A program made the position numbers and the translations under genes. This document shows positions 1-8,043 of a DNA stretch of 64,000 nt, piece after piece. Position 1 is the first letter of the stretch. Each line of letters begins with the position of its first letter. Source of the DNA: an uncultured Clostridia bacterium (GTDB taxonomy: Bacteria; Bacillota; Clostridia; Christensenellales; UBA1242); contig CALWPK010000003.1 in assembly GCA_944383415.1 (NCBI GenBank), positions 1 to 64,000 of the forward strand, written 5' to 3'. The notes beneath the pieces were generated by a model. It ran no database searches and was not told the DNA's origin. It saw nothing but the letters and a program-made list of their open reading frames with translations.

Positions 1-935
1 AGAATATGATTACTGGTGCTGCTCAGATGGATGGTGCTATCCTTGTCGTTGCTGCTACTGATGGTCCAATGCCTCAGACAAAAGAGCACATCCTTCTTGC
101 TCGTCAGGTTGGCGTTCCTTACATCGTAGTATTTATGAACAAGACAGATCAAGTAGACGATCCTGAAATCTTAGATCTAGTTGAGATGGAAATTCGTGAC
201 TTGCTTTCATCTTATGGTTTCCCTGGCGATGACACTCCTATCATCAAGGGTAGTGCATTGAAGGCTTTGGAGGCTGCTTCTGCAGGTAATGCTGACGCTC
301 CTGAATGTCAATGCATTATGGAATTGATGGATGCTGTAGACAACTACATCCCAGACCCTGTTCGTGATACTGACAAACCTTTCTTGATGCCAGTAGAAGA
401 CGTGTTCTCAATCACTGGTCGTGGTACTGTTGCAACTGGTAGAGTTGAGCGTGGTGTCGTTAAACTTAATGAAGAAGTTGAATTAGTTGGTATCAAACCT
501 ACTCGTAAGGTTGTTATCACTGGTATTGAAATGTTCAGAAAATCACTTGATGAGGCTCGTTCTGGAGATAACGCTGGATTGTTGCTTCGTGGTATTCAGA
601 GAACTGAAATTGAACGTGGTCAGGTGCTTGCTAAACCTGGTACTATCACTCCTCATACTAAATTCAAAGCTGAAGTTTACGTTTTGAAGAAAGAAGAGGG
701 TGGTCGTCACACTGCATTCTTCAATGGATATCGTCCACAATTCTACGTTCGTACTACTGATATTACTGGTTCAATCAAACTTCCTGAGGGAGTTGAAATG
801 GTTATGCCTGGTGATAACGTTTCTATGGAAATCGAACTTATCCACCCAATCGCTATTGAAAAGGGTATGAGATTCGCTATCCGTGAAGGTGGTAGAACAG
901 TAGGTTCAGGTGTTGTATCTGACATTATTGGTTAA
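1..935 (+). CDS. tuf: Elongation factor Tu, 5'-truncated by the window edge
   Basis: EF-Tu is the GTPase that carries aminoacyl-tRNA to the ribosomal A site. The reading frame is already open at base 1 (K-N-M before [10 protein letters not shown]), so the true start lies upstream and about 90 N-terminal residues with the P-loop are missing. Visible parts are the G-domain segment from [20 protein letters not shown], the guanine-specificity motif NKTD (about residues 45-48 of the fragment), then domains 2 and 3 ([13 protein letters not shown], and the C-terminal [13 protein letters not shown]). An intrinsic terminator follows within 20 bases of the stop. Identification is certain; the in-window ATG at position 6 is internal. 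Confidence 0.98.
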   Translation, partial: NMITGAAQMDGAILVVAATDGPMPQTKEHILLARQVGVPYIVVFMNKTDQVDDPEILDLVEMEIRDLLSSYGFPGDDTPIIKGSALKALEAASAGNADAPECQCIMELMDAVDNYIPDPVRDTDKPFLMPVEDVFSITGRGTVATGRVERGVVKLNEEVELVGIKPTRKVVITGIEMFRKSLDEARSGDNAGLLLRGIQRTEIERGQVLAKPGTITPHTKFKAEVYVLKKEEGGRHTAFFNGYRPQFYVRTTDITGSIKLPEGVEMVMPGDNVSMEIELIHPIAIEKGMRFAIREGGRTVGSGVVSDIIG

Positions 936-946
936 TTTTAAAAACT

Positions 947-979
947 AAAAATCTCGCAAATTTATGCGAGATTTTTTTG
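947..979 (+). terminator. Intrinsic terminator of tuf
   Basis: An 8-bp stem (ATCTCGCA at 951-958, TGCGAGAT at 965-972) with loop AATTTA is followed by seven T. The core CTCGC/GCGAG recurs in the two terminator hairpins near 30160 and 30440. Confidence 0.93.
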
Positions 980-983
980 CAAA

Positions 984-1290
984 TGAAAACTCCCAGATTG
1001 TCTGGGGGGGGGGGGGTTCGGTTGAGGTTTACCGATGAAAAAAAACATAAATAAACTGCCAAAATATAATATAAAATTGAGATAATGCAAGTTTAATATG
1101 AAAAGAAAAACAAAATCAAGCAAGAAATGTACACGATTTCACATCGCTTTTATAAGAGGGTTTTACCCGTTATCTAAAAAGCCGGCAGTTTCACCGGTGG
1201 ATTTTTACTTTGATTATATATTTTTTATCTATCAAAATTCAGATAGATTTTTAGCAAATATTATTTTTTATCGGACAGGGGTAATGCAAA
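984..1290 (+). repeat. Diverged dispersed intergenic repeat, copy 1
   Basis: The segment from GTTTACCGATGAAAAAA (about 1026) onward can be aligned by eye with 28868-29130. Shared blocks include TGCCAAAA, TATAAAATT, GCAAGAAATGTACACGATTTC versus a close variant, and GGATTTTTACT. The 5' part (ATGAAAAC, then GGTTGAGGTT) also resembles 62512-62550. The 65-codon ORF inside has no Shine-Dalgarno and no partner ORF in the second copy, so I treat the segment as a non-coding repeat. Confidence 0.5.
1004..1016 (+). repeat. Homopolymer of 13 G
   Basis: Thirteen consecutive G lie 25 bases past the tuf terminator in sequence that is otherwise strongly AT-rich. Such a tract is prone to slippage, and its length here may be an assembly estimate. 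No ORF or promoter that it could switch is evident. Confidence 0.9.
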
Positions 1291-1884
1291 AGTAATATCT
1301 TTTGTAAAATTTTTCTTTTGTGATTTGCAAAATGATTTTATTATAAAATTTCCCGCAATGATAATACCTGTTGCTAATTTCTACTGACCTTCCAAAACTG
1401 GAATTTTCAGCAGATCTCATTGAACCGAAATTGAATGAAAAGACACGAACGACAATTGTATTCAAATTGATAATATTCAACACAAAGTCACATATCATTT
1501 TCCAAACCTCACTACCATAACCTTTCCCTCATTCGTCAATTCCGCCAATGGAACTACCTGCCTCAGTATACTGATGAATCTGTTGAACATTCTACAAATC
1601 GTAGATACATAAAATTTTATCACTATTTTTTCTGACATTATAAAACTGATAGTTATTTATCTTCTTTGACTGACCTTTTAAATATTTACGCTCAGCAATT
1701 TCTGTGTAAAAATTAGGTATTTGTCCCAAGCCTCTAGTCAAAGTTCATCCTTCAGCCGCTTTGTGCAGAGTTCTATATTTTGGTTATCTATTGGTGCGAA
1801 ATATAAATTTTCTCCTTCAAACTTTTTGTATAATGTATGTACTCCTAAATAGATTTTATTTGGCAAAAGATATTTTGAAAGTCA
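1268..1884 (-). pseudogene. Decayed protein gene, family unknown
   Basis: On the minus strand a protein-like reading continues over about 600 bases but is broken several times. The first stretch (SKYLLPNKIYLGVHTLYKKF, then EGENLYFAPIDNQNIELC, up to KRLKDEL) ends at a stop. A +1 shift continues it as TRGLGQIPNFYTEIAERKYL, KGQSKKINNYQFYNVRKNSD and KILCIYDL. Two more in-frame stops follow before a stretch ending FYKRYYFCITPVR. The composition is protein-like rather than random AT-rich translation. I do not recognise the family. TGA-as-Trp recoding is excluded because no intact gene in the window uses it and one interrupting stop is TAG. Confidence 0.5.
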
Positions 1885-1931
1885 AGTCGAAAACAAATCA
1901 ATGATTAATTTTTGAACATAGATCAAATTTA

Positions 1932-1966
1932 TTGACATTTTGTGTTTTTTGTTATAATATAAGATT
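1932..1966 (+). promoter_or_regulatory. Promoter of the 15-aa leader ORF
   Basis: TTGACA at 1932-1937, a 17-bp spacer and TAATAT at 1955-1960. The ATG at 1967 lies exactly 7 bases after the last base of the -10, at the predicted transcription start. The hexamers and geometry are identical to those of the ileS leader-peptide promoter at 59090. Confidence 0.75.
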
Positions 1967-2014
1967 ATGAAAAACAAATTTAATAAAAACGCAAAATACT
2001 GGCATTGCATATAA
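1967..2014 (+). CDS. Candidate leaderless leader peptide MKNKFNKNAKYWHCI
   Basis: This 15-codon ORF starts at the predicted +1 of a consensus promoter and has no room for a Shine-Dalgarno. Its C-terminus clusters Tyr, Trp, His, Cys and Ile. It is followed by competing secondary structures: CATATA (2008-2013) can pair with TATATG (2020-2025); GCTATATG (2018-2025) can pair with CATATAGC (2064-2071); and the latter overlaps the left arm of the terminator at 2054-2097. This is the layout of a ribosome-mediated attenuator. The controlled gene appears to be lost, since only a 25-codon ORF follows. No single amino acid is enriched, so the sensed signal is unclear. Alternatively the transcript is a small RNA. 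Confidence 0.5.
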   Translation: MKNKFNKNAKYWHCI

Positions 2015-2053
2015 CTTGCTATATGTATAGTTTTTTGTTTGTAATTCTCAATT

Positions 2054-2097
2054 AAAATACTGTCATATAGCATAATTCATTGTTGACAGTATTTTTT
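2054..2097 (+). terminator. Terminator/attenuator hairpin
   Basis: A 12-bp stem (AAAATACTGTCA at 2054-2065 with TGACAGTATTTT at 2084-2095) has an 18-nt loop and runs into T-rich sequence. It lies between the 15-aa leader ORF and a good Shine-Dalgarno (AGGAGG, 2103-2108). Confidence 0.75.
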
Positions 2098-2112
2098 GTT
2101 TTAGGAGGAATC

Positions 2113-2190
2113 GTGGTAAAAAATCTGACTATAAAAACCGAATTGGAAATCAAATCCATCATATCAATAGAGATATATTGGCGCAATTAA
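2113..2190 (+). pseudogene. 25-codon ORF behind AGGAGG, possible gene remnant
   Basis: A GTG start 4 bases after a perfect AGGAGG opens an ORF of 25 codons (VVKNLTIKTELEIK, then SIISIEIYWRN) that ends in very AT-rich sequence. The initiation signals are strong but the product is too short to assign. I infer the 5' remnant of the gene once controlled by the attenuator upstream; a genuine microprotein is the alternative. Confidence 0.35.
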
Positions 2191-2700
2191 TTTTTCAAAA
2201 CAAATAAAATATTAAAAATTTTATACTAATAAATAAATTATATAAAATGTATAAAATTTTATAATAATAAAAAACATTTAAAAATTTATAAAAATTTAAT
2301 CAAAAATTATTAAAAATTAATTATTAAAACAATTAATAAATTGTATTATTAAAATAAAAAAATTAAAAGTTAATATATCAGATGAAACACATATTAAATA
2401 TCATTATTTATTAAGCCTAATATTTATTATATAAATAAATATGAAAATTAATTGAATGATTCTTAAATAAAAAATAATTAATAATTATCATATAAACGAA
2501 AAATTAATTGTAACAGATTAAAAAAATAAAAAATATTTATTTATAATTATAAAAAATAATGAAAATCACTAATATTTTTAATAAAATAATAATTTTATAA
2601 TTAAAATAATTAAAAACTATAAAAATATATTTAATATTAAATATCGTTGTATATAAAATTCAAATTTTAATCATTTGCATTTTAATTAAATTTTAGATTA
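2191..2700. other. AT-only-like island (about 500 bp)
   Basis: The stretch is almost entirely A and T, built of short runs such as AATTAATAA and TTTATAA, with no ORF or hairpin-plus-U-run. It resembles the islands at 15690-16200 and 49574-49980. There is no T-box between it and trpS. Confidence 0.7.
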
Positions 2701-2718
2701 AATAAAGAAGGAGAAAAT

Positions 2719-3762
2719 ATGAAAGATATTATTTTGACAGGTGATAGACCGACGGGGCGTTTGCATTTGGGGCATTATGTAGGCAGTTTGAAAAGAAGAT
2801 TGGAAATTCAAAACAAAGGCGAATATGAAAAATTCTATATTATGATAGCAGATTCGCAAGCACTCACTGACAACTTTGGCAATGTGCAAAAGGTTAGAGA
2901 CAATGTGATGGAAGTTATGCTTGATTATTTGGCAGTTGGACTAGATCCGAAAAAGGTGAATTTTTTTATCCAAAGTGAGGTGAGTGAACTGACTGAATTT
3001 ACATTTTATTATATGAATCTAGTGACGCTATCAAGACTGGAGCGAAATCCTACTGTGAAAGACGAGTTGAAACAAAAAGATTTCAACAATTCAATACCGA
3101 TGGGATTTTTGACTTATCCAGTCAGTCAAACGGCAGATATTACGGCGTTCAACGCGAATATTGTGCCTGTCGGAGATGATCAACTTCCAATGATTGAACA
3201 GGCAAGAGAGATCGTTCGCTCGTTCAACAATTTGTATGGAAAGACTTTGATTGAACCCAAAGCAGTCCTTCCAGATAATGAAAATTCGTATCGTTTGGTA
3301 GGGATAGACGGGAAGGCAAAGATGAGCAAAAGTCTGAACAACTGCATATATCTATCGGATGAACCAGATGAAATCAGGCAAAAAGTTTTTTCAATGTACA
3401 CAGATCCCGATCATATACACGTGCAAGATCCCGGTAAGGTCGAGGGGAACACGGTGTTCACTTATTTAGATGTGTTTTCTCGCCCTGAGCATTTTGAAAA
3501 ATTCCTTCCAGAATACAAATCTCTAGATGAATTGAAAGCACATTATTCGCGTGGCGGACTTGGCGATATGAAGATAAAAAAATTCTTGAATGAAATTTTG
3601 CAAGAATTATTGGCACCAATTCGAGAGAGGAGGAAAGAGTTTGCGAAAAATCCTGATGCAATTATGAAAATCTTGTACGATGGAACGATGGAGGCAAGAG
3701 AGGTCGCTCACGAAAATGTTATCAAATTAAAAACAAGTATGGGGATTAATTATTTCAATTAG
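2719..3762 (+). CDS. trpS: Tryptophanyl-tRNA synthetase
   Basis: A class I synthetase that charges tRNA-Trp. The 347-aa product shows the HIGH-type signature LHLGH (residues 15-19, inside GDRPTGRLHLGHYVGSL) and the KMSKS loop (GKAKMSKSL, around residue 200), with the usual Rossmann/anticodon-binding layout. Its length is close to that of bacterial TrpRS (about 330-350). The ATG follows AAGAAGGAGAAAAT, a good Shine-Dalgarno. It is separated from the upstream attenuator-like unit by a 500-bp AT-rich island, so no direct control can be claimed. It appears to be a single-gene unit. Confidence 0.97.
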   Translation: MKDIILTGDRPTGRLHLGHYVGSLKRRLEIQNKGEYEKFYIMIADSQALTDNFGNVQKVRDNVMEVMLDYLAVGLDPKKVNFFIQSEVSELTEFTFYYMNLVTLSRLERNPTVKDELKQKDFNNSIPMGFLTYPVSQTADITAFNANIVPVGDDQLPMIEQAREIVRSFNNLYGKTLIEPKAVLPDNENSYRLVGIDGKAKMSKSLNNCIYLSDEPDEIRQKVFSMYTDPDHIHVQDPGKVEGNTVFTYLDVFSRPEHFEKFLPEYKSLDELKAHYSRGGLGDMKIKKFLNEILQELLAPIRERRKEFAKNPDAIMKILYDGTMEAREVAHENVIKLKTSMGINYFN

Positions 3763-3842
3763 TCTTTTCTTTTTAGTGATGAATGATTCAAACTGATAAA
3801 ATTTTGTTTACTTTTCAATCCTTTTCTGATAATATTGTATAA

Positions 3843-4400
3843 ATGAATGAATGCACATACAACTACACATTAGAGGACAATTTGGCGATGACCAAATATC
3901 TATTTAAGTTGAAAAATAGGAGAAAGACAGGCATAGTCAATCTATTGGTGATAGGTGTCTCAATCTTAGGTCTGATAGTATCTATTGGCGGAATTATTGC
4001 GCGACAAAGTTATTGGACAATAGGTATCGCTACTATTATTCTGATTGTTGGATATTTTATGGTGGACAAAATAGCATTATGGAGAAATCAGAAAAAACAA
4101 AAAGAATTTTTCCTCTCATCCGATCTAGCCAAAGTGACTAAAGTGCGCGTCTCATTCCTGGCGAACGAAATCTGTGAAACGTTTTTAATAAAAGAAAAAA
4201 TTTTGGGTGCCAATAAATATCTAGTGAGCGATTTATCCAATCTAAAAGTCGAAAAAAATTATATATTCTTAGTTTTCAAAGAACAAAATATTGTTTTATT
4301 AAAAAAACAGTGTATGAGCAATAAAACAATGCAAGAATTCAATAAATTGCGAGAAAATTTAACAAAAAGAACTGAAAAAGTCAAAAAAAATAAAAAATAA
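3843..4400 (+). CDS. YcxB-like membrane protein
   Basis: The 185-aa product has two closely spaced membrane helices (about residues 31-52 and 56-76) and a C-terminal cytosolic domain that ends in a Lys-rich tail. This matches the YcxB-like family, whose function is unknown. No Shine-Dalgarno is seen; TGATAAT about 10 bases before the ATG suggests a leader of only a few bases. The stop codon sits inside the loop of its own terminator hairpin. Confidence 0.7.
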   Translation: MNECTYNYTLEDNLAMTKYLFKLKNRRKTGIVNLLVIGVSILGLIVSIGGIIARQSYWTIGIATIILIVGYFMVDKIALWRNQKKQKEFFLSSDLAKVTKVRVSFLANEICETFLIKEKILGANKYLVSDLSNLKVEKNYIFLVFKEQNIVLLKKQCMSNKTMQEFNKLRENLTKRTEKVKKNKK

Positions 4401-4420
4401 TTGACTTTTTTTATTTTTTT
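4376..4420 (+). terminator. Terminator overlapping the YcxB-like gene end
   Basis: AAAAAGTCAA (4376-4385) pairs with TTGACTTTTT (4401-4410), followed by more T. The stop codon lies in the loop. Confidence 0.75.
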
Positions 4421-4473
4421 GCACATAATCTTTATATCTAACGTTTTCTTAGTTAGTGATAAAAGGGGGTAAA

Positions 4474-6150
4474 ATGACAAAAGAAATCGTGAATGAGCAA
4501 CCAGTTGAAACTCAACAAGTTCAAACAGTCGCTCAGAAGAAGTCGGAGAGAAATCACGCAATCGAATTTTGGCGCTTCTTTTTCTCTATCGCAATTCTTG
4601 GCTATCACATAGGCACTATCTTGGCTCCTCGCGCTATGGCAGGAATCATAGAAGCGGCTACGTGGATGGCTGGGGCTGGTGAAATCCTATTTGTATTCAC
4701 CTTAACTGCTGGTTATTTCTTGGTCAAGCATTTCAAAAGATTACAAGCCAATCCTGAATATGCTTCAAGGACTGCCAGTGGACGTGCTTGGGAATACCTT
4801 TGGGGTAGAATCAAAGCATTGCTTCCTGTGCTAGCATTGGGTATTATCTTGGGCGTGATAGCAGTCGCTATTTTCCAAGAAAGCACTTTTGCAGTAGCAA
4901 TCAACTCAGTCTTCAATGGATTGTGGGAATTCTTTGGATTGTATGCTGCTGGTTATCCTGCTGCCTATAGTCAAGCAAATGGCGCTATGTGGTTCATATC
5001 AGGACTTTTGATTTGCTCATACATTATCTATTGGGCAATGTGCAAAAATGAAGATGTATTCGCAGGATTCATCGCACCATTCTTGTTCGTATTCTTAGGT
5101 GGATGGTGGGCTTGGAACGGTACTCGTGCCTCTCAAGCAGCCTTCTCAACTTTGGGTGAACAATATTCAACAAATCCAAGCGTAACTGGTTCCGCTGTCA
5201 GCACTGGAGTCATCGGATTCAACAATGGTCTGTTGTTCGTGCTTATCGGAATGTGTGGTGGTGTCATCATCTATTACGCTGTCGAAAAATTGAAAAAATT
5301 AAATTACAATATTGCTTCAAAAGTTATTTTGACTATTGTATATTTGGCAGTCGCAGTGCTAATTGTAATGTTCACTATTCAACCTGATTGGCTTGCGGGT
5401 GAATATGTCATCAACAATTCAGCGGCTAGTGGAGATGTCCCTTCAGTTGTCACAAACAATTGGACATACAGGACGACAATCCATTTGCTGTGCATCGTTT
5501 TGGTCACTTTGACATTATTAGGAAAAGACTATGTGACAGCATTGTTGAACAACAAATTTACGGCTAAAGTGCTTGATTATCTTGGTGGCTCAGCATTGTA
5601 TATCTATATGCTCCACATGCCTTTCATCTACTTCTATGTCGAGATTAGAGGAAAAAATCCAGCCACTCCATATTCTTGGGCTGAAGTGTTCTGGGTAGTC
5701 ACCGCAATATCTGTGGTACTAGGATGTATTGTCAAATTCTTGATGGACAAGTTCGTCATCAAAAAGAACAAAACCGTCCGAACACAGGTGCTTGCAATGA
5801 ATAATGGTGAAACTGTCTCTGCATCCGCCATTGAATCCAACGAGACAACGAGTGCAGAAGTCGCTCAAAAAGAAGTTCAAGAGCCCAAAGTAGAGGAAAC
5901 TCAGGAAGAAACAAAACCAAAGAGAACATCGACTCCTAAGTCAGTTTCAAAACGTAGTACAACTAGTACAAAATCTGCTCCAAAACAGAATAGTGTAGTA
6001 ACGGCTACAGAAAAAGGAACTGCAAAAACTAGTGTAAAGACTGCAACTAGTAAGTCAGCGACAGCAAAAACTACTGCGACTAAGAAGACTGCTAGTGCTC
6101 CAGCAAAAACCACTAGTGTAAAGAAAACTACTACTAAGAAGACTAAATAA
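4474..6150 (+). CDS. Acyltransferase-3 family membrane protein with long basic tail
   Basis: The first 430 or so residues are a polytopic membrane protein starting with the acyltransferase-3 (OafA/YrhL) signature RNHAIEFWRFFFSIAILGYH, whose His belongs to the usual conserved motif of integral-membrane O-acyltransferases. Such proteins acylate surface glycans; the substrate here is unknown. The last 110 or so residues are a low-complexity tail of Lys, Thr, Ser and Ala (repeats like KTSVKTATSKSATAKTTATK) preceded by an acidic stretch. This resembles histone-H1-like tails and is not part of the family fold. The ATG at 4474 is preferred over an in-frame GTG at 4456 because AAAAGGGGGT lies just before it. 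A strong terminator follows. Confidence 0.85.
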   Translation: MTKEIVNEQPVETQQVQTVAQKKSERNHAIEFWRFFFSIAILGYHIGTILAPRAMAGIIEAATWMAGAGEILFVFTLTAGYFLVKHFKRLQANPEYASRTASGRAWEYLWGRIKALLPVLALGIILGVIAVAIFQESTFAVAINSVFNGLWEFFGLYAAGYPAAYSQANGAMWFISGLLICSYIIYWAMCKNEDVFAGFIAPFLFVFLGGWWAWNGTRASQAAFSTLGEQYSTNPSVTGSAVSTGVIGFNNGLLFVLIGMCGGVIIYYAVEKLKKLNYNIASKVILTIVYLAVAVLIVMFTIQPDWLAGEYVINNSAASGDVPSVVTNNWTYRTTIHLLCIVLVTLTLLGKDYVTALLNNKFTAKVLDYLGGSALYIYMLHMPFIYFYVEIRGKNPATPYSWAEVFWVVTAISVVLGCIVKFLMDKFVIKKNKTVRTQVLAMNNGETVSASAIESNETTSAEVAQKEVQEPKVEETQEETKPKRTSTPKSVSKRSTTSTKSAPKQNSVVTATEKGTAKTSVKTATSKSATAKTTATKKTASAPAKTTSVKKTTTKKTK

Positions 6151-6164
6151 TCATCAGATTATTC

Positions 6165-6198
6165 AATACGAGCATTCTATCAGTGCTCGTATTTTTTT
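6165..6198 (+). terminator. Intrinsic terminator
   Basis: AATACGAGCA (6165-6174) and TGCTCGTATT (6184-6193) form a 10-bp stem with a 9-nt loop, followed by T5. Confidence 0.93.
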
Positions 6199-6329
6199 CG
6201 ATTCAAATACTGTTTTTTGATTTTTATTCACAAGACGCATTGATACTATTCGTTTTTCATTAAGTAAAATATATATATTAGTATGGGGAATTCCGTTTCA
6301 CTATTCAAAAGTGTTATGAGGTCGTTTAG

Positions 6330-6365
6330 ATAATCTGAAAATGAAAAAGATATTTGTCAGATTAT
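6330..6365. promoter_or_regulatory. Inverted repeat upstream of the CoA-transferase
   Basis: ATAATCTGA (6330-6338) and TCAGATTAT (6357-6365) are perfect complements 18 bases apart. They lie just upstream of a candidate promoter (TTGTTT near 6375, TAAACT at 6399-6404). No T-run follows, so an operator or RNA stem is more likely than a terminator. Confidence 0.4.
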
Positions 6366-6426
6366 ATAAATTAGTTGTTTATTTTGTCTAAAATATGGTA
6401 AACTAAACATATTATAGGGGTGAAAT

Positions 6427-7989
6427 ATGAAAGTTGTCAGTGCAGAGCAGGCGGTAAAACTAATTAAATCTAATGATACAATTGGAGTGAGCGGTTCGGG
6501 AGGTAGCGGTTCACCTGAAGCAGTGTTACAAGAGATTCTCAAAAGATATAAAAAAACAAACAGTCCAAAGAATTTAACAGTAGTAGCGGGGATTTCTCCA
6601 GGCAATCTGACTTACGAGGATGTGGGAATGAATTGTTTAGCAGAACCAGGATTGGTAGGCAAAGCGATATGTGCACATTTAGGTATGGGTAAAAAATTTG
6701 GGATTGCAATAGGTGAAAATCAATTTCCTGCTTTTGGAATACCATTAGGTGTGTATACTCATCTTTTACGAGCGATTGCTGGCAAAAAACCTGGAGTCGT
6801 CACACATATTGGACTTAATACTTTTGTTGATCCAAGAATAGAGGGTGCTAGAGAAAATGAAAAAGCAAAAGACGCAGACCCTATTGTTGAATTAGTCCAA
6901 ATCGGCGGAGAAGAAAAATTATTTTTTAAATCGTTTCCTATTCAAGTGGCACTTATCAAGGCAACATATTCGGATACCAAAGGAAATTTATCACTTGAGT
7001 GGGAGCCAATTATTGGGGAACAATTTCAATTGGCAGCTGCGGCACATAATTCTGGCGGTATAGTGATTGCTGAAGTTGAAAAAATCGTTGAATATGGGAC
7101 ACTGAAAGCAAAAGATGTGCTTATTCCTGGTAGACTTGTTGATTTTGTTGTTGTAACCAAGCCAGACAGATCAAAAGGGGATTATAATATACCTAAGCAC
7201 GTTCCGGGATTAGTTGGCAAAAAAAAGATTGAATTAAGTGAGATAAAGCCTGTTGAATTGAATGAACGAAAAATATGTGCTAGACGTGCAATGATGGAAT
7301 TGAATAAAGGTGTGTTGGTAAATTTGGGTGTAGGTATGCCAGAATTAGTAGCCAATGTATTGAATGAAGAAGGCGGTATATCAGACATTACTTTATCTAT
7401 TGAAACGGGCATTACAGGAGGAGTGGCACAGAGTGGAGTAACTTTCGGAGTGGCGTTCAATGCAGATTCAATCATCGGAGATGCAGATATGTTTGATTTA
7501 TATGATGGTGGTATGCTGGACTGCGCTGTGCTAGGGTTGGCTCAGGTAGACAAAGAGGGAAATGTCAATGTTTCTAAATTTGGCAAACGCGTGACTGGTC
7601 CAGGTGGATTTATCAACATTACACAAAACACTCCTAAAATTATCTTTATAGGCACATTTACTTCTGGAGATCTTGACGTTCAAGTTAATAGTCGTGGGCT
7701 GAAGATAAAAAATGAAGGTAAAGCAAAAAAATTTGTGGATAAAGTTCAGCAAATTACTTTCTCAGCAAAAAATGCAATCAAAAATAAGCAAGATATTATT
7801 TATGTTACTGAACGAGCAGTTTTCAAACTCACGCCTAAAGGGGTGGAGTTGATTGAAATAGCACCGAATGTAGACCTCAAAAAAGACATTTTGGGAAATA
7901 TGGAATTCAAACCTATTATTTCAAAAACTTTGAAGACGATGGACAAAAAGATTTTTAATCCAAAAAAGATGGGATATAAATTGATGTAA
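6427..7989 (+). CDS. Acyl-CoA:acetate/3-ketoacid (propionate-type) CoA-transferase
   Basis: A family I CoA-transferase that moves CoA between short-chain acids through a glutamyl-CoA thioester. At 520 aa it has both the alpha and beta halves in one chain, as in propionate CoA-transferase. The N-terminal half has GVSGSGGSGSPEAVL. The beta half holds the catalytic Glu, E326 in LSIETGITGGVAQSG, followed by MFDLYDGGMLDCAVLGLAQVD and GPGGFINI. The ATG follows AGGGGTGAAAT. In an anaerobe with PFOR this would serve acid fermentation; the specific acid cannot be read from the sequence. A terminator closes the unit. Confidence 0.9.
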   Translation: MKVVSAEQAVKLIKSNDTIGVSGSGGSGSPEAVLQEILKRYKKTNSPKNLTVVAGISPGNLTYEDVGMNCLAEPGLVGKAICAHLGMGKKFGIAIGENQFPAFGIPLGVYTHLLRAIAGKKPGVVTHIGLNTFVDPRIEGARENEKAKDADPIVELVQIGGEEKLFFKSFPIQVALIKATYSDTKGNLSLEWEPIIGEQFQLAAAAHNSGGIVIAEVEKIVEYGTLKAKDVLIPGRLVDFVVVTKPDRSKGDYNIPKHVPGLVGKKKIELSEIKPVELNERKICARRAMMELNKGVLVNLGVGMPELVANVLNEEGGISDITLSIETGITGGVAQSGVTFGVAFNADSIIGDADMFDLYDGGMLDCAVLGLAQVDKEGNVNVSKFGKRVTGPGGFINITQNTPKIIFIGTFTSGDLDVQVNSRGLKIKNEGKAKKFVDKVQQITFSAKNAIKNKQDIIYVTERAVFKLTPKGVELIEIAPNVDLKKDILGNMEFKPIISKTLKTMDKKIFNPKKMGYKLM

Positions 7990-8007
7990 AAACTAGTTTT
8001 GAAGAAC

Positions 8008-8043
8008 TTAGCATTCTCTACATTTGGGGAGTGCTAATTTTTT
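8008..8043 (+). terminator. Intrinsic terminator of the CoA-transferase
   Basis: TTAGCATTCTC (8008-8018) pairs with GGGAGTGCTAA (8027-8037) with two G-U pairs, followed by T6. Confidence 0.85.

Noticed and set aside
1098-1295. 65-codon plus-strand ORF
   Set aside because: No Shine-Dalgarno or promoter and the homologous repeat at 28868-29130 does not preserve the frame.
1268-1884. TGA read as tryptophan (alternative genetic code)
   Set aside because: Intact genes throughout use TGG for Trp and TGA as a stop; one of the interrupting stops is TAG and there is also a frameshift.
2191-2718. T-box before trpS
   Set aside because: The 500 bases are almost pure A/T and cannot form the conserved T-box structures.
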